NCBI RefSeq assembly: GCF_013391415.1
Contig: NZ_JACAXB010000042.1
Span: forward strand, 1-64,000
Direction of reading: 5' to 3'
Length of the DNA stretch: 64,000 nucleotides
Source of the DNA: Aquitalea sp. LB_tupeE
GTDB lineage: Bacteria; Pseudomonadota; Gammaproteobacteria; Burkholderiales; Chromobacteriaceae
The first letter of the stretch is position 1. Each line of letters starts with the position of its first letter. The position numbers and the translations under genes are program-made. A model generated the notes under the pieces. The model ran no database searches, had not been told where the DNA came from, and saw only the letters and a program-made list of their open reading frames with translations. Positions 26,306 through 34,199 of the stretch are shown here, in pieces.

Positions 26306-27048
26306 CAGGCATTGACTCCGTCGACCTGACACACCGCGGCACGGTCCTGCCAGTGGGCGGCCGTATCCACCGCCCGTTTCAGATTGGCATCGGTCAGCAC
26401 CTGTTCGGTACGACCCCAGGCCACCACTTCGCGCGCCAGCAGCAGCGTGTGCGGGAAATAGGCACGTACCTGCTCGTAGTCGTGCAGCACCGCAATGATG
26501 GTGCGGCCTTCTTCCTTCCAGCGCCGTACCAGCTCCAGCAGGTCGAAGGTGGTTTTGGCATCCATGGCGGTAAAGGGCTCGTCCAGCAGGATCAGCCGCG
26601 CATCCTGCAGCAGGATGCGGGCAAACAATACACGCTGGAATTGACCACTGGACAAGGCCGAGATGGAGCGCGTGGCAAAGTCGGCCAGGCCCACTTGTTC
26701 CAGCGCATCCATGGCCTGTCCCAGGCCGGCACGCCCTACCCGGCCAAACGGCCCGGTTTTGTGCCACAAGCCAGTGGCCACCAGGTCGAGCACACTGACC
26801 GGCAAGGAACGGTCGATTTCCGACTGCTGCGGCAGATAGGCAATGTCCTGACGGGCAAAACCATCCAGCCTGGCCTGGCCGGAATCGGGCTTGAGCGCCC
26901 CGATCATGGCTTTGAGCAAGGTGCTCTTGCCCGCGCCATTGGGGCCGAAAATGGCCGTGGCATCAGCGGTGACAAAGCTGCCACTGACATGATGCACTGC
27001 CGGATGGCGCTGGTAAGACACCGTGATGTTGTCGAGAATGACCTTCAT
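26305..27048 (-). CDS. znuC: Zinc ABC transporter ATP-binding protein
   Basis: ABC ATPase powering zinc import. Walker A is FGPNGAGKSTLLKA, the signature is ALSSGQFQRVLFARI, Walker B is LILLDEPFTAMD, and the H-loop is IAVLHD. The start at 27048 has a strong GCAGGAGG ribosome site and overlaps the stop of the upstream His-rich peptide (ATGA). The 247-residue length is normal. The SSGQ form of the signature is common in this family. Confidence 0.93.
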   Translation of the reverse strand: MKVILDNITVSYQRHPAVHHVSGSFVTADATAIFGPNGAGKSTLLKAMIGALKPDSGQARLDGFARQDIAYLPQQSEIDRSLPVSVLDLVATGLWHKTGPFGRVGRAGLGQAMDALEQVGLADFATRSISALSSGQFQRVLFARILLQDARLILLDEPFTAMDAKTTFDLLELVRRWKEEGRTIIAVLHDYEQVRAYFPHTLLLAREVVAWGRTEQVLTDANLKRAVDTAAHWQDRAAVCQVDGVNA

Positions 27049-27257
27049 GCCACCTCCTGCAATGCCCACAGCACCACAGCCCACAGCACGGTCAGCACCC
27101 CTGCGGCCAGCGCCAGCCGCTGCCAGGCCGACATGGCCAGCAGGCTGATGGGGGGACGCAGGTTGGCGGCGGTCAGGTGTTGATGCGGAACGACATCATG
27201 TTGATGGCCATGGGCATGGTCATGCTGATCATCAGTCGAAGAATGTTGATGTTTCAT
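27045..27257 (-). CDS. His-rich single-pass membrane peptide, 70 aa, in the zinc operon
   Basis: The first 27 residues contain nine histidines (HQH, DQHDHAHGHQHD, PHQH), followed by one strong membrane helix (WQRLALAAGVLTVLWAVVLWAL). It sits inside the zur-znu operon, with its stop overlapping the znuC start, and follows the GTPase gene by 8 bases. Binding of zinc at the membrane, or help to the transporter or the GTPase, is a sensible inference; no named family is known to me. The codon usage matches its neighbours. Confidence 0.75.
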   Translation of the reverse strand: MKHQHSSTDDQHDHAHGHQHDVVPHQHLTAANLRPPISLLAMSAWQRLALAAGVLTVLWAVVLWALQEVA

Positions 27258-27265
27258 CTGTTGAT

Positions 27266-28183
27266 TTACTCGAAGCAGGCTTGCAGCGCGGCCTCGACCG
27301 CAGCGTTATCCAGGGCTGGCGCGATCAGCTCGAAACGGCTGTCACGCCGCCAGGACACCTGGCTGGCACCCCACTGCCCTTCAGCCCAGTTCAGCCACAC
27401 CCAGCTGTCCAGCACCTTGAATACGCCTTTGGCGCGCACCAGTCCGGGCACCAGTTTGGGCAGCTGGTCAAAAAAATCGGTCAGCTTTTCGCCGCTAAAG
27501 GACTGTTCCGGCGGGAAGGTCCAGCCGGCAGAATCCCAGCCATTGCCACTCTCCACCGGAATGGCTGGCCGGTAGCGCGGCTTGACGGTGACGGCGGCAT
27601 TCAGCCAGTTGACATCCACCAGGCCATCACGCACTTCGGCAATCACCGTCTTGGGCGGAAACAGCTTACCCGCCTGCGCCTGGAAGGCTTGCAGGGTTTC
27701 CACATCGGCCATGTCTATCTTGTTGGCCACCAGTACGTCGGCAATGGCCACCTGGTCGCGATACAAGGGCTGGCGCAGGTAGTCCGGGCTGACAAACTGG
27801 CGCGGGTCCACCAGCGTCAGCACCGCGCCCACTTCCAGTGCATCCCCCAGGGGCTTGGCACGCAACTCGTCGATCACTCCGGCAGCATGCGCAAGACCAC
27901 TGGCTTCAATCAGCAAACGGTCCGGCCGCTCGCGTCGCAGCAAGGTAGCCACGGTGGTGGTCATTTGCGGGCCAGCCACACAGCACAGGCAGCCACCGGC
28001 GATTTCCGCCACCGGCAGGTCGTCGTTCATCAGTGCGGCACCGTCAATGCCCACTTCGCCAAATTCGTTCACAATGACCGCCCATTTTTCACTGGCCGGA
28101 CGGGTAGCAATCAGATGGCGCAGGGCTGTGGTCTTGCCCACGCCCAAAAAGCCGGTAAACAGATTGACAATGGTTTTTTTCAT
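27266..28183 (-). CDS. COG0523 (CobW/ZNG-type) GTPase, zinc-linked
   Basis: A 305-residue SIMIBI G3E GTPase. Walker A is GFLGVGKTT, the metal-binding motif is GGCLCC (C-x-C-C), the G4 motif is ANKIDM, and EASGLAHA follows Walker B. COG0523 members under Zur act as zinc metallochaperones. The C-terminal CobW_C domain is short and aromatic (WVWLNWAEGQWG). The start ATG 28183 overlaps the zur stop (ATGA). Position second in the zur-znu operon supports a zinc rather than cobalamin role. Confidence 0.88.
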   Translation of the reverse strand: MKKTIVNLFTGFLGVGKTTALRHLIATRPASEKWAVIVNEFGEVGIDGAALMNDDLPVAEIAGGCLCCVAGPQMTTTVATLLRRERPDRLLIEASGLAHAAGVIDELRAKPLGDALEVGAVLTLVDPRQFVSPDYLRQPLYRDQVAIADVLVANKIDMADVETLQAFQAQAGKLFPPKTVIAEVRDGLVDVNWLNAAVTVKPRYRPAIPVESGNGWDSAGWTFPPEQSFSGEKLTDFFDQLPKLVPGLVRAKGVFKVLDSWVWLNWAEGQWGASQVSWRRDSRFELIAPALDNAAVEAALQACFE

Positions 28184-28614
28184 ATGCGGCATGCCTTGCA
28201 AAGTCCGGTGAGGGTCAGGTTCTGGTGGCTGAGGGTGAAGTCGGCCGCATCCGCCACATCGTGCAGGCCGGCAAGTGCTGCCATGACGTCCACTTCCTGC
28301 ACCTTGCCGCAGGTTTCACAGACCAGAATCATGCTTTCGTGCTGACACTCGAAATGGTCACAGACAACAAAGCCGTTCAAGGCATCCACCCGGTGCAGCA
28401 GGCCCTGCTCCACCAGAAAGTCCAGCGCGCGATATACGGTGGGCGGGGCGGCAACGCCGCGTTCCTTTTGCAAATCGGCCAGCACCTGGTAGGCCTTCAC
28501 CACGCCCTGATGGCGCAGCACCAGCTCCAGCACCTGCCGGCGCAGCGCGGTCAGCTTGCAGCCACGGCGCTCGCAATGCGCTTCGGCAGCCTGGAGGTAA
28601 TCCGTGCGGTTCAT
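28180..28614 (-). CDS. zur: Zinc uptake regulator, Fur family
   Basis: Zinc-sensing repressor of zinc uptake genes. The N-terminal winged helix includes LTALRRQVLELVLRHQG and PPTVYRALDFLVEQGL. The dimerisation half has HFECQHESMILVCETCGKVQEV, with the C-x2-C pair, and a second pair LCKAC at the C-terminus; together these are the structural zinc site of Fur proteins. HFECQHE carries regulatory His residues. The 144-residue length fits Zur. It is the first gene of the operon and is preceded by a Zur-box palindrome, implying autoregulation. Confidence 0.9.
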   Translation of the reverse strand: MNRTDYLQAAEAHCERRGCKLTALRRQVLELVLRHQGVVKAYQVLADLQKERGVAAPPTVYRALDFLVEQGLLHRVDALNGFVVCDHFECQHESMILVCETCGKVQEVDVMAALAGLHDVADAADFTLSHQNLTLTGLCKACRI

Positions 28615-28639
28615 TGGCGGCTCCTGTTAACGATGGCGA

Positions 28640-28656
28640 ATGTTACTGTATAACAT
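28640..28656. promoter_or_regulatory. Zur box upstream of zur
   Basis: ATGTTA-CTGTA-TAACAT is a perfect 6+6 palindrome with a 5-base centre, close to the GTTATAnTATAAC-like Zur operator consensus. It is centred about 34 bases upstream of the zur start, so zinc-loaded Zur would repress the whole operon. The divergent cytochrome c' gene lies just over 100 bases to the right. Confidence 0.8.
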
Positions 28657-28759
28657 CGCGACGATACAACCATTAACACTCAATGGGTATTGCCTGTCAT
28701 CCGTCCGTGATAGCCTGCGTTATCCCCTGTAGCAGCTTGCAACCTTCAAAGGAGTTCAC

Positions 28760-29200
28760 ATGAAAAAAAACCTCATGCTCAGCCTTTGCGCCGTTCTGGC
28801 CAGCTCTGCCTTTGCCGCCACCGATCCGGTATCCGCCCGGCAGGATATCTTCAAGCAGTTCAAGAAAGATGCCGGCGCGATGGGCAAGATGGTGAAGAGC
28901 GATGCCATCAACAAGGAAGAATTCAGCAAGCTGGCCGCGCATCTGGATGAAGTGGCCCAGCAACCCTGGCAACACTTCCCGGCGGGTACCGCCAGCGGCC
29001 AAGCCACCAAAAAGACCGAAGCCAAGGCTGAAATCTGGAGCAAGCCCGCCGAATGGACCAAGGCGACAGATGCTTTCAAGGCAGAAACCGCCAAGTTGAA
29101 GCAAGTTGCAGCAGCGGGAGACACCGCCAGTATCAAGAACCAGTTCGCCGCGGTGCAGAAGACCTGCAAGGCCTGTCACGACGCCTTCCGTAAAGACTGA
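28760..29200 (+). CDS. Cytochrome c' family protein, first of two
   Basis: A 146-residue periplasmic c-type cytochrome of the class II four-helix type. Signal peptide MKKNLMLSLCAVLASSAFA. The single haem site CKACH lies near the C-terminus (QKTCKACHDAFRKD), and the axial Met or open site sits near the N-terminal helix (DAGAMGKMVKS). It has the family's PAGTASG...EIWSKPAEW segment. AAAGGAG precedes the ATG. A second, similar cytochrome follows 93 bases later. Confidence 0.9.
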   Translation: MKKNLMLSLCAVLASSAFAATDPVSARQDIFKQFKKDAGAMGKMVKSDAINKEEFSKLAAHLDEVAQQPWQHFPAGTASGQATKKTEAKAEIWSKPAEWTKATDAFKAETAKLKQVAAAGDTASIKNQFAAVQKTCKACHDAFRKD

Positions 29201-29293
29201 TAGAATTTTCCAGCTGTCGCAGGTGCGGCCCGGCCTTGCGCTCTGGTTTGCACCTGCCATCCATCTTGCCAACATCACCCCAACACCGACTCC

Positions 29294-29731
29294 ATGAAAC
29301 ACACTATTACTGCCCTGCTGCTGGCTACGCTGGCCATTCCTGCCGCCATGGCCGACTCCCCGGCTCAAATCCGCACCCAGAGCTTCAAGAAAATCCTGCG
29401 TGCCTTCGAGCCGATGGGCATGGTGGTGCGCGACCGCGACCCGTACAACAAGGCAAAATTCATTGCCATGGCCGAAAGCCTGAAACAGGTTTCTGCCGAA
29501 CCGTTCAATCATTTCCCTGCCAACAGCATTGATGACAAGAGCCGCGCCAAACCGGAGATCTGGAGCCAGCCGGCCAAGTTCCAGGCCGCACGCGATACCT
29601 TCCTCAAAGCAGTCAACGACCTGGACAGCACCGCCCACAATGGCGACCTGGCCAGCATCAAGAAGAGCTATGGCGTGGTAGCACAAAGCTGCAAAGCCTG
29701 TCATGACAGCTTCCGTGGCCCGGAAAAATGA
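29294..29731 (+). CDS. Cytochrome c' family protein, second of two
   Basis: A 145-residue paralogue of the preceding cytochrome: signal peptide ending AAMA, N-terminal helix with MGMVVRDRDPYN, the shared PANSIDDKSRAKPEIWSQP stretch (short form KPEIWSQPAKF), and CKACH at the C-terminus. The N-terminal segment differs in charge from its neighbour, so the two probably serve different partners. Four-helix cytochromes c' bind NO or act as electron carriers. No strong ribosome site is visible. It is convergent with a cytochrome b561 gene. Confidence 0.9.
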   Translation: MKHTITALLLATLAIPAAMADSPAQIRTQSFKKILRAFEPMGMVVRDRDPYNKAKFIAMAESLKQVSAEPFNHFPANSIDDKSRAKPEIWSQPAKFQAARDTFLKAVNDLDSTAHNGDLASIKKSYGVVAQSCKACHDSFRGPEK

Positions 29732-29760
29732 ATCTGTAGCCAGCCGCACGGCAGCAAAAC

Positions 29761-29788
29761 AAAAAGCCCTGATCACTCAGGGCTTTTT
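29761..29788. terminator. Bidirectional terminator between cytochrome c' and b561 genes
   Basis: AAAAAGCCCTGA/TCAGGGCTTTTT with loop TCAC; A and T tracts on both sides fit use in both directions. Confidence 0.85.
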
Positions 29789-29807
29789 CATTAATACAAG
29801 ATCATGC

Positions 29808-30461
29808 TCACAAGCGGGTCAGCAGCAGATACACCCCGCCACAAGACAACAGCAGACTGAGCAGTGCCAGCTGCCAGGCACGGAAATACGGTGCCGGCGT
29901 CTGGCCATCGGCCACCTGATAGCCAGTCAGCATGGCGCGCACCAGGTTCTGCTTCTTGATCACACGGTAGGCCACAATGGCAGCAATATGCAGGCCTACC
30001 AGCAGCAGGATGAGGTTGAACAACAGCTTGTGAAAGCGGGTGACGGATTCGGACAGCTCGCCCGAAATCAGCCGGGCCAGCGGGCCGTCAAAAGTGTAGC
30101 TGTCCACGTCGGTGGCAAACAGGCCGCTGCCCACCTGCACCAGCAATACCGCCAGCAAGGCCAGCACCATCAGCGCACCCAGCGGGTTATGCCCGGGACG
30201 CGGCGTCCACTTGCCTTGCAGATAGGCGCGGATGGCAGCCGGGCCTTTGACAAACTGGCTGAAGCGGGCGGTTTCACTGCCTATCACCCCCCAGATGAGC
30301 CGGAACAGCAACAGCACGGCAATCGCCTCGCCACTCCAGATGTGATATTGCAACCAGTCGCCGCCCTGCTCACCGGTAAACCACATGCCGCCGAACAACA
30401 AAACCAGGCTCCAGTGAAACAGGCGGGTTGGCCAATCCCATACCTTGATGCTCTTTTCCAT
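29808..30461 (-). CDS. Cytochrome b561 family di-haem membrane protein
   Basis: A 217-residue membrane protein with four main helices and a fifth hydrophobic tail, of the Ni/Fe-hydrogenase b-type cytochrome/b561 family. Haem ligand histidines are visible in TRLFHWSLVLLFGG (helix 1), QYHIWSGEAI (helix 2), TRFHKLLFNLI (helix 3-4) and VGLHIAAIV. The family usually passes electrons between quinol and a periplasmic cytochrome c. Being beside two cytochromes c', it may be their partner, though the orientation is convergent. Start ATG 30461. Confidence 0.85.
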   Translation of the reverse strand: MEKSIKVWDWPTRLFHWSLVLLFGGMWFTGEQGGDWLQYHIWSGEAIAVLLLFRLIWGVIGSETARFSQFVKGPAAIRAYLQGKWTPRPGHNPLGALMVLALLAVLLVQVGSGLFATDVDSYTFDGPLARLISGELSESVTRFHKLLFNLILLLVGLHIAAIVAYRVIKKQNLVRAMLTGYQVADGQTPAPYFRAWQLALLSLLLSCGGVYLLLTRL

Positions 30462-30738
30462 GTGCAACCTCGTGCAGCAAACAGTGCAAAGAACGCAGTT
30501 TAACCAGCCGCCACCGCACTGCCTACTACCAAGTGCTGAAGAACTGTTGCGCCAGCCTGGCCTATGAAGCGTGAGGGAAAAATGCCGGAATTGGATTCTG
30601 ATCCAGCCGTTTTCGGGTAGTATTACCCCTTTCGCCGTCCATGGCCGGCCAGCGCGCAGACAGCATGCTGACCGTAGGCGGCCAACGTACTGACAGCCCG
30701 CTGCGGCTGTGTTTTCACGCATTGAGTTGGAGAAAGTA

Positions 30739-32016
30739 ATGACCCAAGCTTCACTGATCGAGGATCTGGAGGCCCGCGGCCTGATCGCGCAAACCACAGA
30801 CGCCGCCGCCTTGTCCGAACTATTGGCCAAGGAACAGGTAACCCTGTATTGCGGATTCGACCCGACTGCTGACAGCCTGCACATCGGCAGCCTGGTTCCC
30901 ATTCTGATGCTCAAACGCTTCCAGCTGGCAGGACATCGCCCCATCGCCCTGGTGGGCGGTGCCACCGGCATGATCGGCGACCCCAGCTTCAAGGCCACCG
31001 AACGCAAGCTGAACACCCCGGATGTGATTGAAGGCTGGGTGGACAAAATCCGTGCCCAGGTTTCGCCCTTCCTGTCTTTTGAAGGCGATAACGCCGCCGT
31101 CATGGCCAATAACTACGACTGGTTTGGCGGCATGGGTGCGCTGGAATTCCTGCGCGACATCGGCAAGCATTTCTCGGTCAATGCCATGATCAAGAAAGAA
31201 GCGGTGCAACAGCGTATCAACCGCGACGACCAGGGCATTTCCTACACCGAGTTCTCCTACAGCCTGCTGCAGGGTTATGACTTTTCCGAGCTGAACCGTC
31301 GTCTGGGCTGCAAGCTGCAAATCGGTGGTTCCGACCAGTGGGGCAATATCACCGCCGGTACCGACCTCACCCGTCGCCTGAACCAGCAACAGGTGTTCGG
31401 CCTGACCATGCCGCTGGTCACCAAGTCCGATGGCACCAAGTTCGGCAAGACCGAATCCGGCACCATCTGGCTGGATGCGCGCAAGACTTCACCCTACGCC
31501 TTCTACCAGTTCTGGCTGGGCACCGCCGATGCCGACGTGTACAAGTTCCTGCGCTACTTCAGCTTCCTGTCGGTAGCAGAAATCGCCACCATCGAAGAAG
31601 CCGACAAGGCCCGTGATGGCAAGCCGGAAGCCCAGCGCATCCTGGCCGAACAAGTGACCGAACTGGTACACGGCAAGGCCGCCCTGGCCGCTGCCCAGCG
31701 CATCACCCACAGCCTGTTCAGCAACGACCTGTCCAGCCTGACCGAAGACGACTTCGCCCAGCTGGCGCAGGACGGCCTGCCGCACTTCGTGCTGAATGCG
31801 ACTGAGGACAGCCTGATCGACGCGGTGGCCAATGGCGGCCTGGCCAAGTCCAAGAGCGAGGCACGTACCTTCATCCAGAGCGGTGCGGTCAGCATCAACG
31901 GCAACAAGGCCGACAGCATCGAACATCGCTTCACGGCTGATGATCGTCTGTTTGGCCGCTTCAGCCTGCTCAAGCGCGGCAAGAAGAACTATGCGCTGAT
32001 CGAGTGGCAGGCCTGA
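30739..32016 (+). CDS. tyrS: Tyrosyl-tRNA synthetase
   Basis: Class I synthetase charging tRNA-Tyr. The HIGH-type motif is [10 protein letters not shown], the Tyr-binding segment is [11 protein letters not shown], and KMSKS is represented by [10 protein letters not shown]-terminal S4 RNA-binding domain follows ([21 protein letters not shown], shortened to [16 protein letters not shown]). The 425-residue length matches the TyrRS of this lineage. Start ATG 30739, with AGAAAG ahead. Confidence 0.96.
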   Translation: MTQASLIEDLEARGLIAQTTDAAALSELLAKEQVTLYCGFDPTADSLHIGSLVPILMLKRFQLAGHRPIALVGGATGMIGDPSFKATERKLNTPDVIEGWVDKIRAQVSPFLSFEGDNAAVMANNYDWFGGMGALEFLRDIGKHFSVNAMIKKEAVQQRINRDDQGISYTEFSYSLLQGYDFSELNRRLGCKLQIGGSDQWGNITAGTDLTRRLNQQQVFGLTMPLVTKSDGTKFGKTESGTIWLDARKTSPYAFYQFWLGTADADVYKFLRYFSFLSVAEIATIEEADKARDGKPEAQRILAEQVTELVHGKAALAAAQRITHSLFSNDLSSLTEDDFAQLAQDGLPHFVLNATEDSLIDAVANGGLAKSKSEARTFIQSGAVSINGNKADSIEHRFTADDRLFGRFSLLKRGKKNYALIEWQA

Positions 32017-32052
32017 TACCGGCCTGATGCCCGCCTTGTCGGCGAATGCCAA

Positions 32053-32089
32053 GGCGACCCGCTTGCACACGCGACCGGGTCGCTTTTTT
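32053..32089 (+). terminator. Terminator after tyrS
   Basis: GCGACCCG pairs with CGGGTCGC across a 14-base loop and is followed by TTTTTT. Confidence 0.8.
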
Positions 32090-32172
32090 CATGCACATCG
32101 CGCAAGACTCGACGCTAGGGCAAGCATGCCACTAGAATTTGGCCATCCCGCTTTGTGACAAAGGCTAGCACC

Positions 32173-33054
32173 ATGGAAAGAATCGGTTTTATCGGCCTGG
32201 GCCTGATGGGCCTGCCCATGTGCGGCCGGCTACAGACTGCCGGCTTCCCGCTTAAGGTCTGGAACCGCTCGCCGGACAAACTGGAGCTAGCCCGCGCCGA
32301 AGGGATGGCAGCCACTCCCTCGCTGGTGGAACTGGCTGCCAGCAGCGACATCCTGATGCTATGCATTGCAGATGCCGCTGCGGTGCAAAGCGTGGTGGCG
32401 CAATTGCTCCCCGTCTTGCGGGCCGGGCAGCTCATCATCGACCTATCCAGCATCGACCCTGACACCACCCGTCATTGCGCAGCACTGGTCAAACAACAGG
32501 GTGCCAGTTGGGTGGATGCCCCGGTATCCGGCGGAGTCCGGGGTGCAGAACAAGGCACACTGGTGATCATGGCCGGTGGCAGTCCTGAAGACATCAGCCG
32601 TGCCAGCCAGGTACTGCAGCCGCTGTCGCAACGCATTACCCGCATGGGCGATGTCAGCAGCGGGCAGGTGACCAAAATCTGCAATCAACTGATTGTGGCC
32701 GCCAATGCCATGCTGATTGCCGAAGCGGTGTCACTGGCCGAAAACAATGGCGTTGATGCCAGCCTGCTGGCTCCTGCGTTGGCGGGTGGCTTTGCCGACT
32801 CGCTGCCGCTGCAAATCCTGGCTCCGCGCATGGCAGCACGTCAGGCAGAGCCGGTGCAATGGAAGGTAGCCACCCTGCTGAAGGATCTGGACAACGCCGG
32901 TCAGCTATCAAAACAAAGCCAGTCCGCCACGCCGCTGGCCGCACTGGCCAGCCAGCTGATGCGCCTGCATGCCGCACAAGGCCATGCCCTGGCCGACCTC
33001 AGCAGTGTCATCAATCTGTATCAGGAGCAGAATCAGGAAACCCGATCATGTTGA
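32173..33054 (+). CDS. glxR: 2-hydroxy-3-oxopropionate (tartronate semialdehyde) reductase
   Basis: Beta-hydroxyacid dehydrogenase of 293 residues. The Rossmann fingerprint is IGFIGLGLMGLPM, the substrate loop is DAPVSGGVRGAEQGTL, and the catalytic lysine lies in GQVTKICNQLIVA. Reduces tartronate semialdehyde to glycerate. The hydroxypyruvate isomerase gene directly after it (start overlapping the stop) is its natural partner in glyoxylate/glycerate metabolism, which favours GlxR/GarR over 3-hydroxyisobutyrate dehydrogenase. Confidence 0.88.
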   Translation: MERIGFIGLGLMGLPMCGRLQTAGFPLKVWNRSPDKLELARAEGMAATPSLVELAASSDILMLCIADAAAVQSVVAQLLPVLRAGQLIIDLSSIDPDTTRHCAALVKQQGASWVDAPVSGGVRGAEQGTLVIMAGGSPEDISRASQVLQPLSQRITRMGDVSSGQVTKICNQLIVAANAMLIAEAVSLAENNGVDASLLAPALAGGFADSLPLQILAPRMAARQAEPVQWKVATLLKDLDNAGQLSKQSQSATPLAALASQLMRLHAAQGHALADLSSVINLYQEQNQETRSC

Positions 33055-33836
33055 AGCTTTGCGCCAACCTCAGCATGCTGTTCAGCCACCTGCCGTGGCC
33101 GAAGCGCTTTGCCGCCGCCCGCGCTGCCGGTTTTACCGCAGTGGAAATCCAGTTCCCCTATGAACATACGGTGGAACAGCTACAAGACTGGCTGCATCAG
33201 CATCAATTGCAGCTGGTGCTGATCAACGCCCCGGCTGGCGACCTGATGCAAGGCGGTACCGGGCTGGCCGGGAACCCCGGCAAAGAAGCGGAATTTACCA
33301 GCGGCCTGCAACAATGCCTGCATTACGCCACGCAACTGGGCGTGGAGGCAGTCAACATTCTGCCCGGACGCCTGGCTGCAGGCTGCAGCCGCCAGCAGGC
33401 ACTGGATACGCTGTACGGCAATCTGCAACTGGCCGCCACCGCGCTGGCCGGACAGCACATCCGCTGCACCGTGGAAGCCATCAACCGCCACGACATGCCG
33501 GGCTTTCTGGTAAGCACCCTGGCAGAATTGCAGCAACTACCCGATCATCCCAATCTTTTCTGGCAAATCGACCTTTATCACATGGCCCGGATGAACGAAG
33601 CGCTGGCTCCTTTGCTCGCGCAGTACTGGCCGCGCATCGGCCACTTGCAGTTTGCCGACCACCCTGGTCGTGGCGCGCCGGGCAGCGGTTCGCTGGACTT
33701 TGCCAGCTTGTTCAGTCAAATCAAGGCCCTGCCTTATGCCTTCTGGAGTGGTGCTGAATACCGCGACAACAACGGCGACATGGGCTGGCTAGCCTTACTG
33801 CCAGGCCAGCAGGATAATGCTGCGCTGCGGCACTAA
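33048..33836 (+). CDS. hyi: Hydroxypyruvate isomerase
   Basis: A 262-residue TIM-barrel enzyme of the AP-endonuclease-2-like isomerase family, converting hydroxypyruvate to tartronate semialdehyde. Segments are ANLSMLFSHLPWPKRFAAA at the N-terminus, VEAINRHDMPGFLVST (metal-binding Glu), QIDLYHMARM (Asp, His) and HLQFADHPGRGAPGSGSLDF (substrate loop, shortened to FADHPGRGAPGSG). ATG 33048 overlaps the end of glxR by 7 bases, so they are translationally linked. Confidence 0.9.
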   Translation: MLKLCANLSMLFSHLPWPKRFAAARAAGFTAVEIQFPYEHTVEQLQDWLHQHQLQLVLINAPAGDLMQGGTGLAGNPGKEAEFTSGLQQCLHYATQLGVEAVNILPGRLAAGCSRQQALDTLYGNLQLAATALAGQHIRCTVEAINRHDMPGFLVSTLAELQQLPDHPNLFWQIDLYHMARMNEALAPLLAQYWPRIGHLQFADHPGRGAPGSGSLDFASLFSQIKALPYAFWSGAEYRDNNGDMGWLALLPGQQDNAALRH

Positions 33837-34199
33837 AACTTGCAGCCGGTTGCAATTTTTGATTTTTTGCCACATCTCCTGACAGGGAATCAATCACTTA
33901 GCAGGCCATTTTGCAGAAAAGGCTTGCAAAAGGCCATTTTTTACCGTAGAGTGCGAACCCTTCTGATTTCCAAATTCCACCGGCAGCTTCAGCAGCAGCA
34001 ATGCAGCCACTGCCGGCGTGATGCTTCATCGTCCCTGACCGATATTCCAGGCTTCGTCCACGTAGTGTCTCTTTTGACTGGACTGCTGTTCGCCGCTTGC
34101 ACAGGTTGGTGCCGATGACCGACAGCCTCACACGAGGCTGCTAACCGCCACATCTCCTGGCCAAGCGACACCGGCTCTACTCCGGTTTGAAAGGACATT
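33837..34199 (+). promoter_or_regulatory. Long leader of the DEAD-box helicase gene
   Basis: This 363-base gap holds no convincing gene. A possible promoter is TTGCAA (near 33925) and TAGAGT, 17 bases apart, which would give a leader of roughly 250 bases. Long leaders are common in cold-induced helicase mRNAs, but no specific cold-shock element was recognised. Confidence 0.4.
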
